Assembly: GCA_900547775.1 (NCBI GenBank)
Contig: URHW01000001.1
Span: 496,001-560,000, forward strand
Length of the DNA: 64,000 nucleotides
Direction: 5' to 3'
Source: an uncultured Mycoplasmatota bacterium
GTDB taxonomy: Bacteria > Bacillota_I > Bacilli_A > RF39 > UBA660
Shown here piece by piece: positions 44,485 to 51,574 of the stretch (position 1 is the first letter of the stretch; each line of letters starts with the position of its first letter). The notes under the pieces are model-generated. The model saw only the letters and a program-made list of their open reading frames with translations. It was not told where the DNA came from and did not search any database. The position numbers were made by a program, and so were the translations under genes.

Positions 44485-45177
44485 ATGAAAAAGTTTAAAA
44501 CTAAGAAAAATTTAAATATACGAATGATGTTCTTTTTAGTAATATTTCTTTTAACTTTAATATTATATTTGAATATTTCATCAAATTTTAGTTCAGGACT
44601 AATTTCATTAATCGAGCCAGTAGTAAAGCAAAATTTGACAAAATCGTTATCTGATAATTTTAAACTTTCAATTTTAAAAAATTATGATATAGATAATTTA
44701 GTAACAATAAAGTATAACGATAACAACGAACTTGCTGACGTAAATTTTCGAATTAATGATGCTTATAGTTTGGCTTCAGAAATTTGTAATGAATTAAAAT
44801 TATTTGAATTCAGTTATACTGGTGATTTAGTTAATATTATTGAGAAAGATGAACAAAATATAGTAATGGAAGTACCTGTTTATTATTATTTGCAAAATCC
44901 CATTATATCAAACATGGGTCCTAAACAATTTGTAAAACTTAATTATATAAGAGATTTTCTTTATGAAATAAAAGTCGTTGTAAAAAATTATGGGATAAAT
45001 AGTTTACATATAGAGTTATATTTAAATCTAAAAATTAATAGTCAAGTTTTCTTTATAAAAAATGAAAGTTTTTTTACTGAATATACTATTTTATTATCTT
45101 CTAAAATAATTAATGGTAAAATTCCTTCTATTTATGGAACAACTTTTGAAAAAAACACTGGATTTTTGAATATATAG
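44485..45177 (+). CDS. yunB: Sporulation protein YunB family
   Basis: A 230-aa membrane-anchored protein (membrane helix about 15-30). The YunB signature GPKQFVKL (145-152) is followed by a beta-rich domain with KNYGINSLHIELYLNLKINSQVFF (about 167-190), matching the family's YGINN-type strand. In Bacillus YunB is needed for spore formation; its exact role is unknown. There is no Shine-Dalgarno; the -10 box sits 5 nt before the ATG. It is the first gene of a cluster that resembles the yunB-yutD-yutH-yutI region of Bacillus subtilis. Confidence 0.82.
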   Translation: MKKFKTKKNLNIRMMFFLVIFLLTLILYLNISSNFSSGLISLIEPVVKQNLTKSLSDNFKLSILKNYDIDNLVTIKYNDNNELADVNFRINDAYSLASEICNELKLFEFSYTGDLVNIIEKDEQNIVMEVPVYYYLQNPIISNMGPKQFVKLNYIRDFLYEIKVVVKNYGINSLHIELYLNLKINSQVFFIKNESFFTEYTILLSSKIINGKIPSIYGTTFEKNTGFLNI

Positions 45178-45235
45178 TTAATCTACCTATAGAAATAAAT
45201 TTATAATTGTGATATATTATGGATAGTGAGGATAT

Positions 45236-46033
45236 ATGAATTTTTTTGTTAATCGAGCAATAGATTGTGGAATTGAAAATTATCTACTAAAAAAGAATAA
45301 TGAGAAATATGATAAATCTCATATTTTTGAAGTTCTTGTTATTGAAATGTTAATTCATATTTATGGTGAGATTAATATTATTAATCCTTATAAATTAAAA
45401 GATTCAAAAAGTTTTATAAAAAATTTGCAATTATATGGACTTAGTTCCAAAAGTGTATATCAGTTTATCAATTTAATGGACGAGTATTATAGATGGTTAA
45501 GTAGTTCTAATAAGAAAAATGATAATGTTATCGAAAGAATCAAATTTATTTTACTTCAAATGGTACTTAATAAAGTTAGTGAAAAGAATTTGTCTTCTGT
45601 AGAAGTAACGTATTATGTTAGATTTTTTGAAAATAAAATTATTGGTCTATCAGAAACTTGTCAATTAATGGGAGATAATAATGTTAATTTTTATAGAATG
45701 TGGAAATTAAAGAAGGGTTTTATTGATTCAGAAAGTATTAATTTCACATATGATTTGCTATTGCCTGATTTCTTTGATGAAAAAAAATATAAAGAGTTTG
45801 GGATTTCTTTAAATGATATGTCAAAGTTATCAAACGAAACAGTAGAGAAAATAAATAATAAAATTGTTGTCGAGGATGCGGACACAGAGCGAAAGAAAAA
45901 CAGGTTTGTTATTCCTTTGAGATTAGCAATATCTTCTGGAAATGGTTTTGTTGATACGTTAGTTTTGTTAAGTGTTATGGCTACTGAAATTATGATTGGA
46001 ATTATAATTGCTGTTTCTGTTATGAAGGGATAA
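45236..46033 (+). CDS. Conserved-looking protein of unknown function with C-terminal membrane segment
   Basis: I do not recognise a family. It is mainly helical and soluble for 240 residues, followed by a hydrophobic stretch (FVDTLVLLSVMATEIMIGIIIAVSVM) at the end that may anchor it or pack as a hairpin. The gene lies between yunB and yutD, 3 bp before yutD, so it shares that operon. A weak AGTGAGGA precedes the ATG. It could be a sporulation-locus protein or a helper of the neighbouring genes; no direct evidence. Confidence 0.6.
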   Translation: MNFFVNRAIDCGIENYLLKKNNEKYDKSHIFEVLVIEMLIHIYGEINIINPYKLKDSKSFIKNLQLYGLSSKSVYQFINLMDEYYRWLSSSNKKNDNVIERIKFILLQMVLNKVSEKNLSSVEVTYYVRFFENKIIGLSETCQLMGDNNVNFYRMWKLKKGFIDSESINFTYDLLLPDFFDEKKYKEFGISLNDMSKLSNETVEKINNKIVVEDADTERKKNRFVIPLRLAISSGNGFVDTLVLLSVMATEIMIGIIIAVSVMKG

Positions 46034-46036
46034 TTT

Positions 46037-46312
46037 ATGGAAATTAAAATGATTAATGGAAAGAAATTTGAGTTAATTAAAGACAATGAAGGATTTATAC
46101 TAGAAGAAGTTGAAAATAAACTTACTGATTATTATGATAATTTTGATTACATTGTTGGAGATTGGGCTTATGGCAAGTTACGATTAAAAGGTTTTTTGGC
46201 TGAAGAAAATAAAAAGGTGAAAGATTATAATAATATTAAATTTGTTGAAGAATATATTATTAATAATTGCGCATATCAGTGCAAATATTTTATTTTAAAA
46301 CGTGAAATTTAG
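46037..46312 (+). CDS. yutD: YutD-family protein (DUF1027)
   Basis: A 91-aa protein matching the YutD signature: FDYIVGDWAYGKLRLKGF (35-52) and the C-terminal NNCAYQCKYFIL (77-88). The family occurs in most Bacilli and its role is unknown. It is co-transcribed with the preceding gene (3-bp gap). Synteny with yunB, yutH and the NifU-like gene agrees with the Bacillus subtilis order of the yun/yut genes. Confidence 0.85.
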   Translation: MEIKMINGKKFELIKDNEGFILEEVENKLTDYYDNFDYIVGDWAYGKLRLKGFLAEENKKVKDYNNIKFVEEYIINNCAYQCKYFILKREI

Positions 46313-46371
46313 TTGATACAGTATTAAAAATATGTTAATATTTTATGTGTAATATTAGAGAGGTAGGAAAT

Positions 46372-46656
46372 ATGAATAATACAGTTAGTTTGACAAAACA
46401 AAATGGAGAGAAAATACAAGCTGAAATAATTAGTTATTTTGAAATTGTAGAAACTCAAAAGAGGTATTTATTTTATACTTTGAATGAAGCAGTTGAAAAT
46501 GGTCTTGTTAAAATGTACGTTTCTGAAGTTTCTGATAGTATGAATGTTACTGATAACATTACTGATGATGAGTGGAATAAAATAAAAGTAGTTATGAAAT
46601 CTATTTTAACTAATAGTAATAGTGTTGAAATTAAATACTTGAAGTGGGAGGATTAA
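46372..46656 (+). CDS. DUF1292-like small protein
   Basis: A 94-aa protein with the DUF1292 pattern of YrzB-like small proteins: VSLTKQNGEKIQAEIISYFEIVETQKRYLFYTLNE. The role is unknown. The ATG at 46372 has GAGAGGTAGGAAA upstream; an earlier in-frame codon at 46345 is rejected. It ends 1 bp before the next gene, so the two form an operon. Confidence 0.6.
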   Translation: MNNTVSLTKQNGEKIQAEIISYFEIVETQKRYLFYTLNEAVENGLVKMYVSEVSDSMNVTDNITDDEWNKIKVVMKSILTNSNSVEIKYLKWED

Positions 46657-46657
46657 A

Positions 46658-47203
46658 ATGGGAAAAATTATTATGGCATCTCCAAAAGTTATTGCTGTAA
46701 CTTTTGATCAATCTAATAGTATGAAAAATAAATATAATGAATTTATAAAAAATGTTGCAAGTGTAAATCAAACTACTGAGACTGTTTTAGATTCTAATGA
46801 TTCAATGGTATTTGATTCTTCTGAAAAAAATACTGTTAATAATCTAAGCGGTAATGATAATTTGTTTTCTGCCCAAACACCGAGTGAAACAGTAACTTTA
46901 AATGATAATAATTCACAAGGTGCGATAACTAATCCTTTAAATAAAGCAGTTAATGTTGCAATGCAACAAGTTGATGGCGTAACATTATCAAATGCTGAAT
47001 TGCAGGAACTTGAAGATGGATTAACAGAAGTTATTAAAATTGCTGAACTTTCAATTCATTCTATTATAAGTCAATATCGTGAAAAAGGAAAAAAAGTTAA
47101 TAATCAAGATTTGAATAGTGCTGTTAATGAAGAAAGTGCTGTCTTAAACGTTGATTCAACTAATATTTTTGATAATCCTAGTGATAGTAAGCGTATAGCA
47201 TAG
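46658..47203 (+). CDS. Asn/Ser-rich protein of unknown function
   Basis: I do not recognise a family. The N-terminus (IIMASPKVIAVTFDQSNSMKNKY) is followed by a low-complexity Asn/Ser/Asp region (about 35-90) and a helical segment (about 105-150) with ELQELEDGLTEVIKIAELSIHSI. There is no signal peptide or membrane helix. GGGAGG before the ATG supports translation. It follows the DUF1292-like gene by 1 bp, and its stop lies in a terminator stem. Confidence 0.55.
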   Translation: MGKIIMASPKVIAVTFDQSNSMKNKYNEFIKNVASVNQTTETVLDSNDSMVFDSSEKNTVNNLSGNDNLFSAQTPSETVTLNDNNSQGAITNPLNKAVNVAMQQVDGVTLSNAELQELEDGLTEVIKIAELSIHSIISQYREKGKKVNNQDLNSAVNEESAVLNVDSTNIFDNPSDSKRIA

Positions 47204-47223
47204 TATAAACACTATGTTTTTTT
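47199..47223 (+). terminator. Intrinsic terminator containing the stop codon of the preceding gene
   Basis: CATAGT pairs with ACTATG around ATAAAC, followed by seven Ts. The stop TAG is in the 5' arm. Confidence 0.8.
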
Positions 47224-47225
47224 CA

Positions 47226-47233
47226 TATATAAA
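47226..47233 (+). promoter_or_regulatory. -10 box directly before the yutH-like gene (probable leaderless start)
   Basis: TATATAAA starts 3 nt after the terminator T-run and ends a few bases before the ATG at 47237, with no Shine-Dalgarno. Confidence 0.4.
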
Positions 47234-47236
47234 AGT

Positions 47237-48112
47237 ATGAAAGAATTTATAGAATATAATTATGATTTGAGATGTGATGATTTAGCAATATTAAATAATT
47301 TATTGTATTTTAAACATTTAGATAAGTTTTATATTATTTCAAATTTTAATCGTGATGAAGTTGAGTTTGAAAAAGTTTTAAATTATCTAATAAGTAATAA
47401 CTTAAAGTCTTTGAAAGTAGTTATGAATAAGAAGGGTAGTTATATTTCAGAGTTTAATGGAAAAAAATATGTAGTAATGGAAAGTGATTGTGAAAATGAA
47501 ATCATTGATTTTCCAATATGCATTGGTGGTTTGATTAATGAAAATAATTACTGGAATGAAATATGGGAAAATAGAGTAGTTCAATTAGAAAAACACAAAA
47601 GTGAACTATCTTTAAATAAAGATATCTTTTATATATTAAATTATTATATAGGTTTGATTGAAATCTGCATCTATAATTATAATCTTTTAATTAGAAAGTA
47701 TGGTCAAAAAAATGGTTTGTCGATTCAACATAATCGGATAGAATTTCCTATGTATTCTTTTTCATATTACAATCCTGTGAACTATTTATTTGATTTTGAG
47801 TTTCGTGATTTTGCTGAATATTTAAAAATGAGATTTTTTTACTCGGATTTTTCTACTGATGAGGCAATTAGTGTAATTGATAATTACAACTTTGATAATT
47901 TTTCAATTAATATGTTTTTTGTAAGGCTTATTTATCCGACATATTTTTTGGAGTTATATGATATGCAAAACAAAAATAATGTTTATTCCGATTTATTTTA
48001 TGATTTGTTAAAAAAAAGTTCTCAATATGAAAACTTTATTTTAAAATTGATTACTGCTATGTCTAGCAAATATGAAATTATTATTAAATATCCTTTTATA
48101 TATCAACGTTAA
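47237..48112 (+). CDS. yutH: YutH-like spore coat-associated protein (divergent CotS family)
   Basis: A 291-aa protein with the YutH layout, a degenerate aminoglycoside-phosphotransferase/CotS fold found in spore coats. Landmarks are WNEIWENRVVQLE (106-118), NYYIGLIE (135-142), SIQHNRIEFP (162-171) and FDFEFRDFAEYLK (185-197). Kinase catalytic residues are not convincing, so it is likely structural. No Shine-Dalgarno is seen and the -10 is very close to the ATG. The position between yutD and the NifU-like gene matches the Bacillus order, which strengthens the call. Its last 17 bases overlap the convergent NifU-like gene. Confidence 0.6.
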   Translation: MKEFIEYNYDLRCDDLAILNNLLYFKHLDKFYIISNFNRDEVEFEKVLNYLISNNLKSLKVVMNKKGSYISEFNGKKYVVMESDCENEIIDFPICIGGLINENNYWNEIWENRVVQLEKHKSELSLNKDIFYILNYYIGLIEICIYNYNLLIRKYGQKNGLSIQHNRIEFPMYSFSYYNPVNYLFDFEFRDFAEYLKMRFFYSDFSTDEAISVIDNYNFDNFSINMFFVRLIYPTYFLELYDMQNKNNVYSDLFYDLLKKSSQYENFILKLITAMSSKYEIIIKYPFIYQR

Positions 48113-48323
48113 TTACGTCTTTTATTTCTGGAAGTTCTTCTTTTATGGATTCTAAAATACCATATTTAATTGTTTCGTTTTTGTGAGGACAGCACCCACA
48201 TGCTCCGGTTAGTTTGATATAAACGATATCATCTTCTAATTTTATAAATTCTAAATTTCCTCCATCACTATTAAGGTATGGGACTATTTTATCGATGATT
48301 TCTCTTATTTTCTTTTCTTTCAT
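48096..48323 (-). CDS. NifU C-terminal domain protein (Fe-S scaffold, YutI-like)
   Basis: A 75-aa protein that is a stand-alone NifU-like domain. The Cys pair in GACGCCPHKNET (about 40-51) binds an Fe-S cluster for delivery to target proteins. The first segment (IREIIDKIVPYLNSDGGNLEF) is the family start. The ATG at 48323 has AAAGGAAC upstream on the minus strand; earlier in-frame codons are rejected. It converges on yutH-like with a 17-bp overlap of their ends. It resembles YutI of Bacillus. Confidence 0.88.
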   Translation of the reverse strand: MKEKKIREIIDKIVPYLNSDGGNLEFIKLEDDIVYIKLTGACGCCPHKNETIKYGILESIKEELPEIKDVINVDI

Positions 48324-48450
48324 TTTTATTTGTTCCTTTCTTTTAAATTTGAATTTTATATAAATGATATTATCACAAATTGTTATTTTGTTCAATTATG
48401 ATATTTTACTTCTTTGTTTTGTAATGATATAATTTTATTGGTGATGCTTT

Positions 48451-48771
48451 ATGTATAAAATTAATCAAATTGTCAAAGTTGTTGTTACAGGTTGGACGAA
48501 ATATGGAGTGTTTGTAAACCTAAAAGATGGCTATACTGGTATGATTCATATTTCTGAACTTGATACGGCATTTGTAAATGATATTGGTAAGTATGTTACT
48601 AATAAGGAAGAGATCTTTGCGAAGATTATGTCTATTGACGAAAAAAATAAGCATGTTAATTTATCGGTTAAATGTATGAATTACCGTAACACTTCAGACT
48701 TTGATGAAACAATTTCGGGGTTTAGACCATTATATGAAAAACTACCAAGGTGGATGGATGATGAATTTTAA
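48451..48771 (+). CDS. S1 RNA-binding domain protein (YugI/CvfD-like)
   Basis: A 106-aa protein whose residues about 5-75 form one S1 domain: VKVVVTGWTKYGVFVNLKDGYTGMIHISEL and KIMSIDEKNKHVNLSVK. The general-stress protein 13 family (YugI, CvfD) acts on ribosomes and RNA. GGTGAT precedes the ATG, with TATAAT further upstream. The tRNA cluster that follows runs on the opposite strand, and the gap (about 37 bp) is too short for a convincing separate terminator, although a TTCGTTT/AAACGAA hairpin at 48778-48800 is present. Confidence 0.88.
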   Translation: MYKINQIVKVVVTGWTKYGVFVNLKDGYTGMIHISELDTAFVNDIGKYVTNKEEIFAKIMSIDEKNKHVNLSVKCMNYRNTSDFDETISGFRPLYEKLPRWMDDEF

Positions 48772-48808
48772 AAAAAGTTCGTTTTAAACGAACTTTAATT
48801 TTTTAAAA

Positions 48809-48884
48809 TGGTGTCCTGTTGGGAACTCGAATCCCAGACCCTTTGATTAAAAGTCAAATGCTCTACCTGCTGAGCTAACAGGAC
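48809..48884 (-). tRNA. tRNA-Lys (TTT)
   Basis: The minus strand folds as a cloverleaf with 7-bp acceptor GTCCTGT/ACAGGAC, anticodon loop CTTTTAA, T-arm GTTCGAGTTC-like and encoded CCA. It is the last gene of the six-tRNA minus-strand operon. Confidence 0.95.
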
Positions 48885-48896
48885 AAAAATAAAAAT

Positions 48897-48972
48897 TGGC
48901 TGCCTTGGGAGGATTCGAACCGCCGAAATGTCAGAGTCAAAGTCTGATGCCTTACCGCTTGGCTACAAGGCA
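48897..48972 (-). tRNA. tRNA-Gln (TTG)
   Basis: Acceptor TGCCTTG/CAAGGCA, anticodon loop CTTTGAC, T-loop GGTTCGAATCC and encoded CCA on the minus strand. Confidence 0.95.
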
Positions 48973-48977
48973 GTAAA

Positions 48978-49061
48978 TGGTGGAAGGACATAGATTTGAA
49001 CTATGGAACCCTAAGGAACAGATTTACAGTCTGCCGCGTTTGACCACTTCGCTATCCTTCC
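48978..49061 (-). tRNA. tRNA-Tyr (GTA)
   Basis: A type II tRNA with a long variable arm; acceptor GGAAGGA/TCCTTCC, anticodon loop CTGTAAA and encoded CCA on the minus strand. Confidence 0.95.
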
Positions 49062-49068
49062 AAAAAAA

Positions 49069-49144
49069 TGGTGCCGACAGAGAGAATCGAACTCCCAACC
49101 TACTGATTACAAGTCAGTTGCGCTACCTATTACGCTATGTCGGC
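49069..49144 (-). tRNA. tRNA-Thr (TGT)
   Basis: Acceptor GCCGACA/TGTCGGC, anticodon loop CTTGTAA and encoded CCA on the minus strand. Confidence 0.95.
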
Positions 49145-49147
49145 AAA

Positions 49148-49224
49148 TGGTGGGCGATGTAGGACTCGAACCTACGACCCCCTGCTTGTAAGGCAGGTGC
49201 TCTAACCAACTGAGCTAATCGCCC
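49148..49224 (-). tRNA. tRNA-Val (TAC)
   Basis: Acceptor GGGCGAT/ATCGCCC, anticodon loop CTTACAA and encoded CCA on the minus strand. Confidence 0.95.
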
Positions 49225-49242
49225 GACAAATAAATAATTTTA

Positions 49243-49331
49243 TGGTGCCCGAGGCCGGACTTGAACCGGCACGAGTTTTTATACTCGCAGGATTTTAAGT
49301 CCTGTGCGTCTACCTATTCCGCCACTCGGGC
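49243..49331 (-). tRNA. tRNA-Leu (TAA)
   Basis: A type II tRNA with a long variable arm; acceptor GCCCGAG/CTCGGGC, anticodon loop CTTAAAA and encoded CCA. It is the first gene of the minus-strand tRNA operon. Confidence 0.95.
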
Positions 49332-49364
49332 GGGCACTTGTGTCTTAATTGATAAGACTATTTG

Positions 49365-49393
49365 AGTATAACAATAAAATCAGATTTTATCAA
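49365..49393 (-). promoter_or_regulatory. Promoter of the minus-strand tRNA operon
   Basis: On the minus strand, TTGATA (49388-49393) and TATACT (49365-49370) are spaced 17 bp, about 34 bp before tRNA-Leu. Confidence 0.75.
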
Positions 49394-49483
49394 TAGTTTT
49401 TTTACTTTTTTTAAAAAAAAACGATTTTTTATAAGTTTTTTCACTTATTTTTGTATAAATCGGTCAAAAATTGTTTATTTTGA

Positions 49484-49513
49484 TTGACTAAAAGTTATTT
49501 GGTATGCTATAAT
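49484..49513 (+). promoter_or_regulatory. Promoter of the plus-strand tRNA operon
   Basis: TTGACT (49484-49489) and TATAAT (49508-49513) are spaced 18 bp, with an extended TG element in TATGCTATAAT. The same TATGCTATAAT occurs before the structured RNA at 55735. Confidence 0.8.
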
Positions 49514-49537
49514 CAGTTTGTTCCTGTTAGGAAAAAT

Positions 49538-49628
49538 GGAGAAATACCCAAGTCTGGTTGAAGGGACCGGTCTTGAAAACCGGAAGGTCGGTAACGGCGC
49601 AGGGGTTCGAATCCCTTTTTCTCCGCCA
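49538..49628 (+). tRNA. tRNA-Ser (TGA)
   Basis: A type II tRNA with acceptor GGAGAAA/TTTCTCC, anticodon loop CTTGAAA, long variable arm and encoded CCA. It is the first gene of a four-tRNA operon. Confidence 0.95.
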
Positions 49629-49634
49629 AAGTAT

Positions 49635-49711
49635 CGCGGGATAGAGCAGTTCGGTAGCTCGCCAGGCTCATAACCTGGAGGCCGTAGGTTCAAATCCTAC
49701 TCCCGCAACCA
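49635..49711 (+). tRNA. Initiator tRNA-Met (CAT)
   Basis: The acceptor starts CGCGGGA and ends TCCCGCA, leaving a C1-A72 mismatch, the hallmark of formyl-methionine initiator tRNA. The anticodon loop is CTCATAA and CCA is encoded. Confidence 0.93.
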
Positions 49712-49713
49712 AT

Positions 49714-49790
49714 GGTTCGTTAGTCTAGAGGCCTATGACGTCTGCCTGTCACGCAGAAGATCACGGGTTCAAATCCCGTACGAACCGCCA
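49714..49790 (+). tRNA. tRNA-Asp (GTC)
   Basis: Acceptor GGTTCGT/ACGAACC, anticodon loop CTGTCAC and encoded CCA. Confidence 0.95.
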
Positions 49791-49794
49791 TTGA

Positions 49795-49870
<76 letters not shown>

Positions 49871-49900
49871 TTGAGTTTATGTTCTTCTTAAGAAGATTAA

Positions 49901-49929
49901 AAAACTATACTAAAGTATAGTTTTTTTTG
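49901..49929 (+). terminator. Intrinsic terminator of the plus-strand tRNA operon
   Basis: AACTATAC pairs with GTATAGTT around TAAA, followed by eight Ts. It also has an A-run on the other side and may serve the minus-strand gene ending at 49931. Confidence 0.88.
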
Positions 49930-49930
49930 T

Positions 49931-50347
49931 TTAAATAAATAACGAAGTGATATTTTTAACTTTGTATTCCGATATTAAAAGTGCTTTGCTATTATTAAAA
50001 ATATATTCTTTTTGATACATGTTATGTTCCATATTATTTAAAAATGGGCTTAGAGCACTTGTTATAATAAACGTGATTGTTTTGGAACTTTTAAATTTTA
50101 TGGCTATTGAATAAATATTGTTATCTTTAAATATTTTAAATTCATTTTGATTTAAAGTATTATCATTAAATAGAATCATTGCAAAGTTTGCAATTAATTT
50201 GTTAGTTATTCCGGACTCTTCGTATGGAATTTCGTCACCATTTTTATTTATATTGGATATATAAAATTTTTTTATGTAGTCGGCTGGTATTGTTAATTTT
50301 TCTCCTTGTTCGAAGAAGACTGTAATATTGTTTATTTTGCTTAACAT
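49931..50347 (-). CDS. Protein of unknown function
   Basis: I do not recognise a family. The 138-aa product has no membrane helix; alternating hydrophobic strands (ITVFFEQGEKLTIPADYIKKFYI, YSIAIKFKSSKTITFIIT) suggest a small beta-rich fold. The ATG at 50347 has GGTGAC upstream on the minus strand; an in-frame ATG at 50362 is less well placed. It is a single gene between the tRNA operon terminator and the divergent MvaI/BcnI-type nuclease gene, with which it may form a unit. Confidence 0.55.
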   Translation of the reverse strand: MLSKINNITVFFEQGEKLTIPADYIKKFYISNINKNGDEIPYEESGITNKLIANFAMILFNDNTLNQNEFKIFKDNNIYSIAIKFKSSKTITFIITSALSPFLNNMEHNMYQKEYIFNNSKALLISEYKVKNITSLFI

Positions 50348-50464
50348 TTTTATTGTCACCATCTTAATTTTACTAAAAAAAATAGAAAATGTCTATTTTC
50401 TTATAAAAAATTAAAGGAAATCGGGCTTTTTTTTACAACAATAAATAATAGAGGTGAGTTTTAG

Positions 50465-51211
50465 ATGAGCAATTTAAAAAGACTTAGTAATGAATTTTAT
50501 AGAATCCAGTGTATGAATTGGATAAAAAATGTAGGTAAAGGATATAGTTCGGCTGGAAAAACTTTGGAAAACATCTTGGGCAAAACTGATGATTACGAAT
50601 CACTTCCGGATTTTGATGGAATAGAGCTAAAAACAAAATTAGATGGTTCAGAACCATATGTTGGTTTAATATCTATTGTTCCAGATAGTGAACCGTTGCT
50701 AATTAATTGGCTTTTAAATAATTATGGTTGGCATAGTAGAAAAGATAATAATTATAAAGTTTTTTATGCACAAATATATGGTGATGTTTTTACGGATGTA
50801 GGATATTATTATTCTTATAAACTTCGCGTTAATTATAAATTAAGAAAACTAGAACTTTTAATAAGAAATAATTTTACAGGCGATATTAATAGTAGAATTT
50901 CTTGGTCGTTTGAACAGCTATCTTTACGTCTTAATAAAAAACTGTCTTTGTTGGCTTTGTTTAAAGTAAAGAAATTTTATATGCAGCAAAATAAAACTTA
51001 TTATTTTAAATATTATAAAATGACTTTGTTTAGATTCAAGAATTTAACTTCTTTTTTAAAAGCGATTGAAAATGGCTATATAAGAATGAATATCAAAATA
51101 AATTTTTATAATAAAGAACCATATTATGGAAAATTACATAATAAGGGCACTACTTTTGAAATAATGGAGGATAATTTTAAAGAAATATTCGATGTTATTA
51201 ATTTAGAATAA
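50465..51211 (+). CDS. MvaI/BcnI-family restriction-endonuclease-like protein
   Basis: A 248-aa protein with the MvaI/BcnI family core: GKTLENILG (31-39) and PDFDGIELKTK (48-58), where Asp51, Glu54 and Lys56 form a PD-(D/E)xK-type active site. MvaI and BcnI nick CCWGG and CCSGG sites. No methyltransferase or second restriction subunit is adjacent; the only neighbour is the unknown minus-strand gene. It could be an orphan or repurposed nuclease (for example a repair or conflict enzyme) or an old restriction gene with its methylase elsewhere. AGAGGTGAG precedes the ATG. Confidence 0.7.
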   Translation: MSNLKRLSNEFYRIQCMNWIKNVGKGYSSAGKTLENILGKTDDYESLPDFDGIELKTKLDGSEPYVGLISIVPDSEPLLINWLLNNYGWHSRKDNNYKVFYAQIYGDVFTDVGYYYSYKLRVNYKLRKLELLIRNNFTGDINSRISWSFEQLSLRLNKKLSLLALFKVKKFYMQQNKTYYFKYYKMTLFRFKNLTSFLKAIENGYIRMNIKINFYNKEPYYGKLHNKGTTFEIMEDNFKEIFDVINLE

Positions 51212-51233
51212 AAAGGGGTTGCAGAGTTTAAAC

Positions 51234-51259
51234 AAAAAAATACCATACGAGATGGTATT
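51234..51259 (-). terminator. Intrinsic terminator of the tRNA-Pro/Arg unit
   Basis: On the minus strand ATACCAT pairs with ATGGTAT around CTCGT, with seven Ts after it. It also follows the nuclease gene end at 51211 on the plus strand, where it may act weakly. Confidence 0.75.
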
Positions 51260-51270
51260 ATATTAATCGA

Positions 51271-51347
51271 TGGTCGAGAAGACAGGATTTGAACCTGCAA
51301 CCCCTTGGTCCCAAACCAAGTGCACTACCAAATTGTGCTACTTCTCG
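51271..51347 (-). tRNA. tRNA-Pro (TGG)
   Basis: Acceptor CGAGAAG/CTTCTCG, anticodon loop TTTGGGA and encoded CCA on the minus strand. Confidence 0.95.
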
Positions 51348-51353
51348 ATTCAG

Positions 51354-51430
51354 TGGTGCGCCCAAAGGGAGTCGAACCCCTAACCTTTAGATCCGTAGTC
51401 TAACGCTCTATCCAATTGAGCTATGAGCGC
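51354..51430 (-). tRNA. tRNA-Arg (ACG)
   Basis: Acceptor GCGCTCA/TGGGCGC (with one mismatch or G-T), anticodon loop CTACGGA and encoded CCA on the minus strand. ACG would be deaminated to ICG. Confidence 0.93.
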
Positions 51431-51542
51431 GTCCTTTTGGCGCATTTCTTTAAAATTACAATGTTAGTATATCACATTTTAAAAAAAAATAAAGCCTTTT
51501 TTTAAAAAAAATTATTTTATTTAAAATTTTGCTTTTTTATAG

Positions 51543-51548
51543 TATAAT
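51543..51548 (+). promoter_or_regulatory. -10 box of the xfp promoter
   Basis: TATAAT lies 27 bp before the xfp ATG, with AGAGGTG as ribosome site. No good -35 is visible. Confidence 0.45.
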
Positions 51549-51574
51549 TAAGAAGAATAAAGAGGTGTTAATAT

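Noticed and set aside
48977..49693. Open frames across the tRNA clusters
   Set aside because: These frames run over tRNA genes on either strand and have no protein character.
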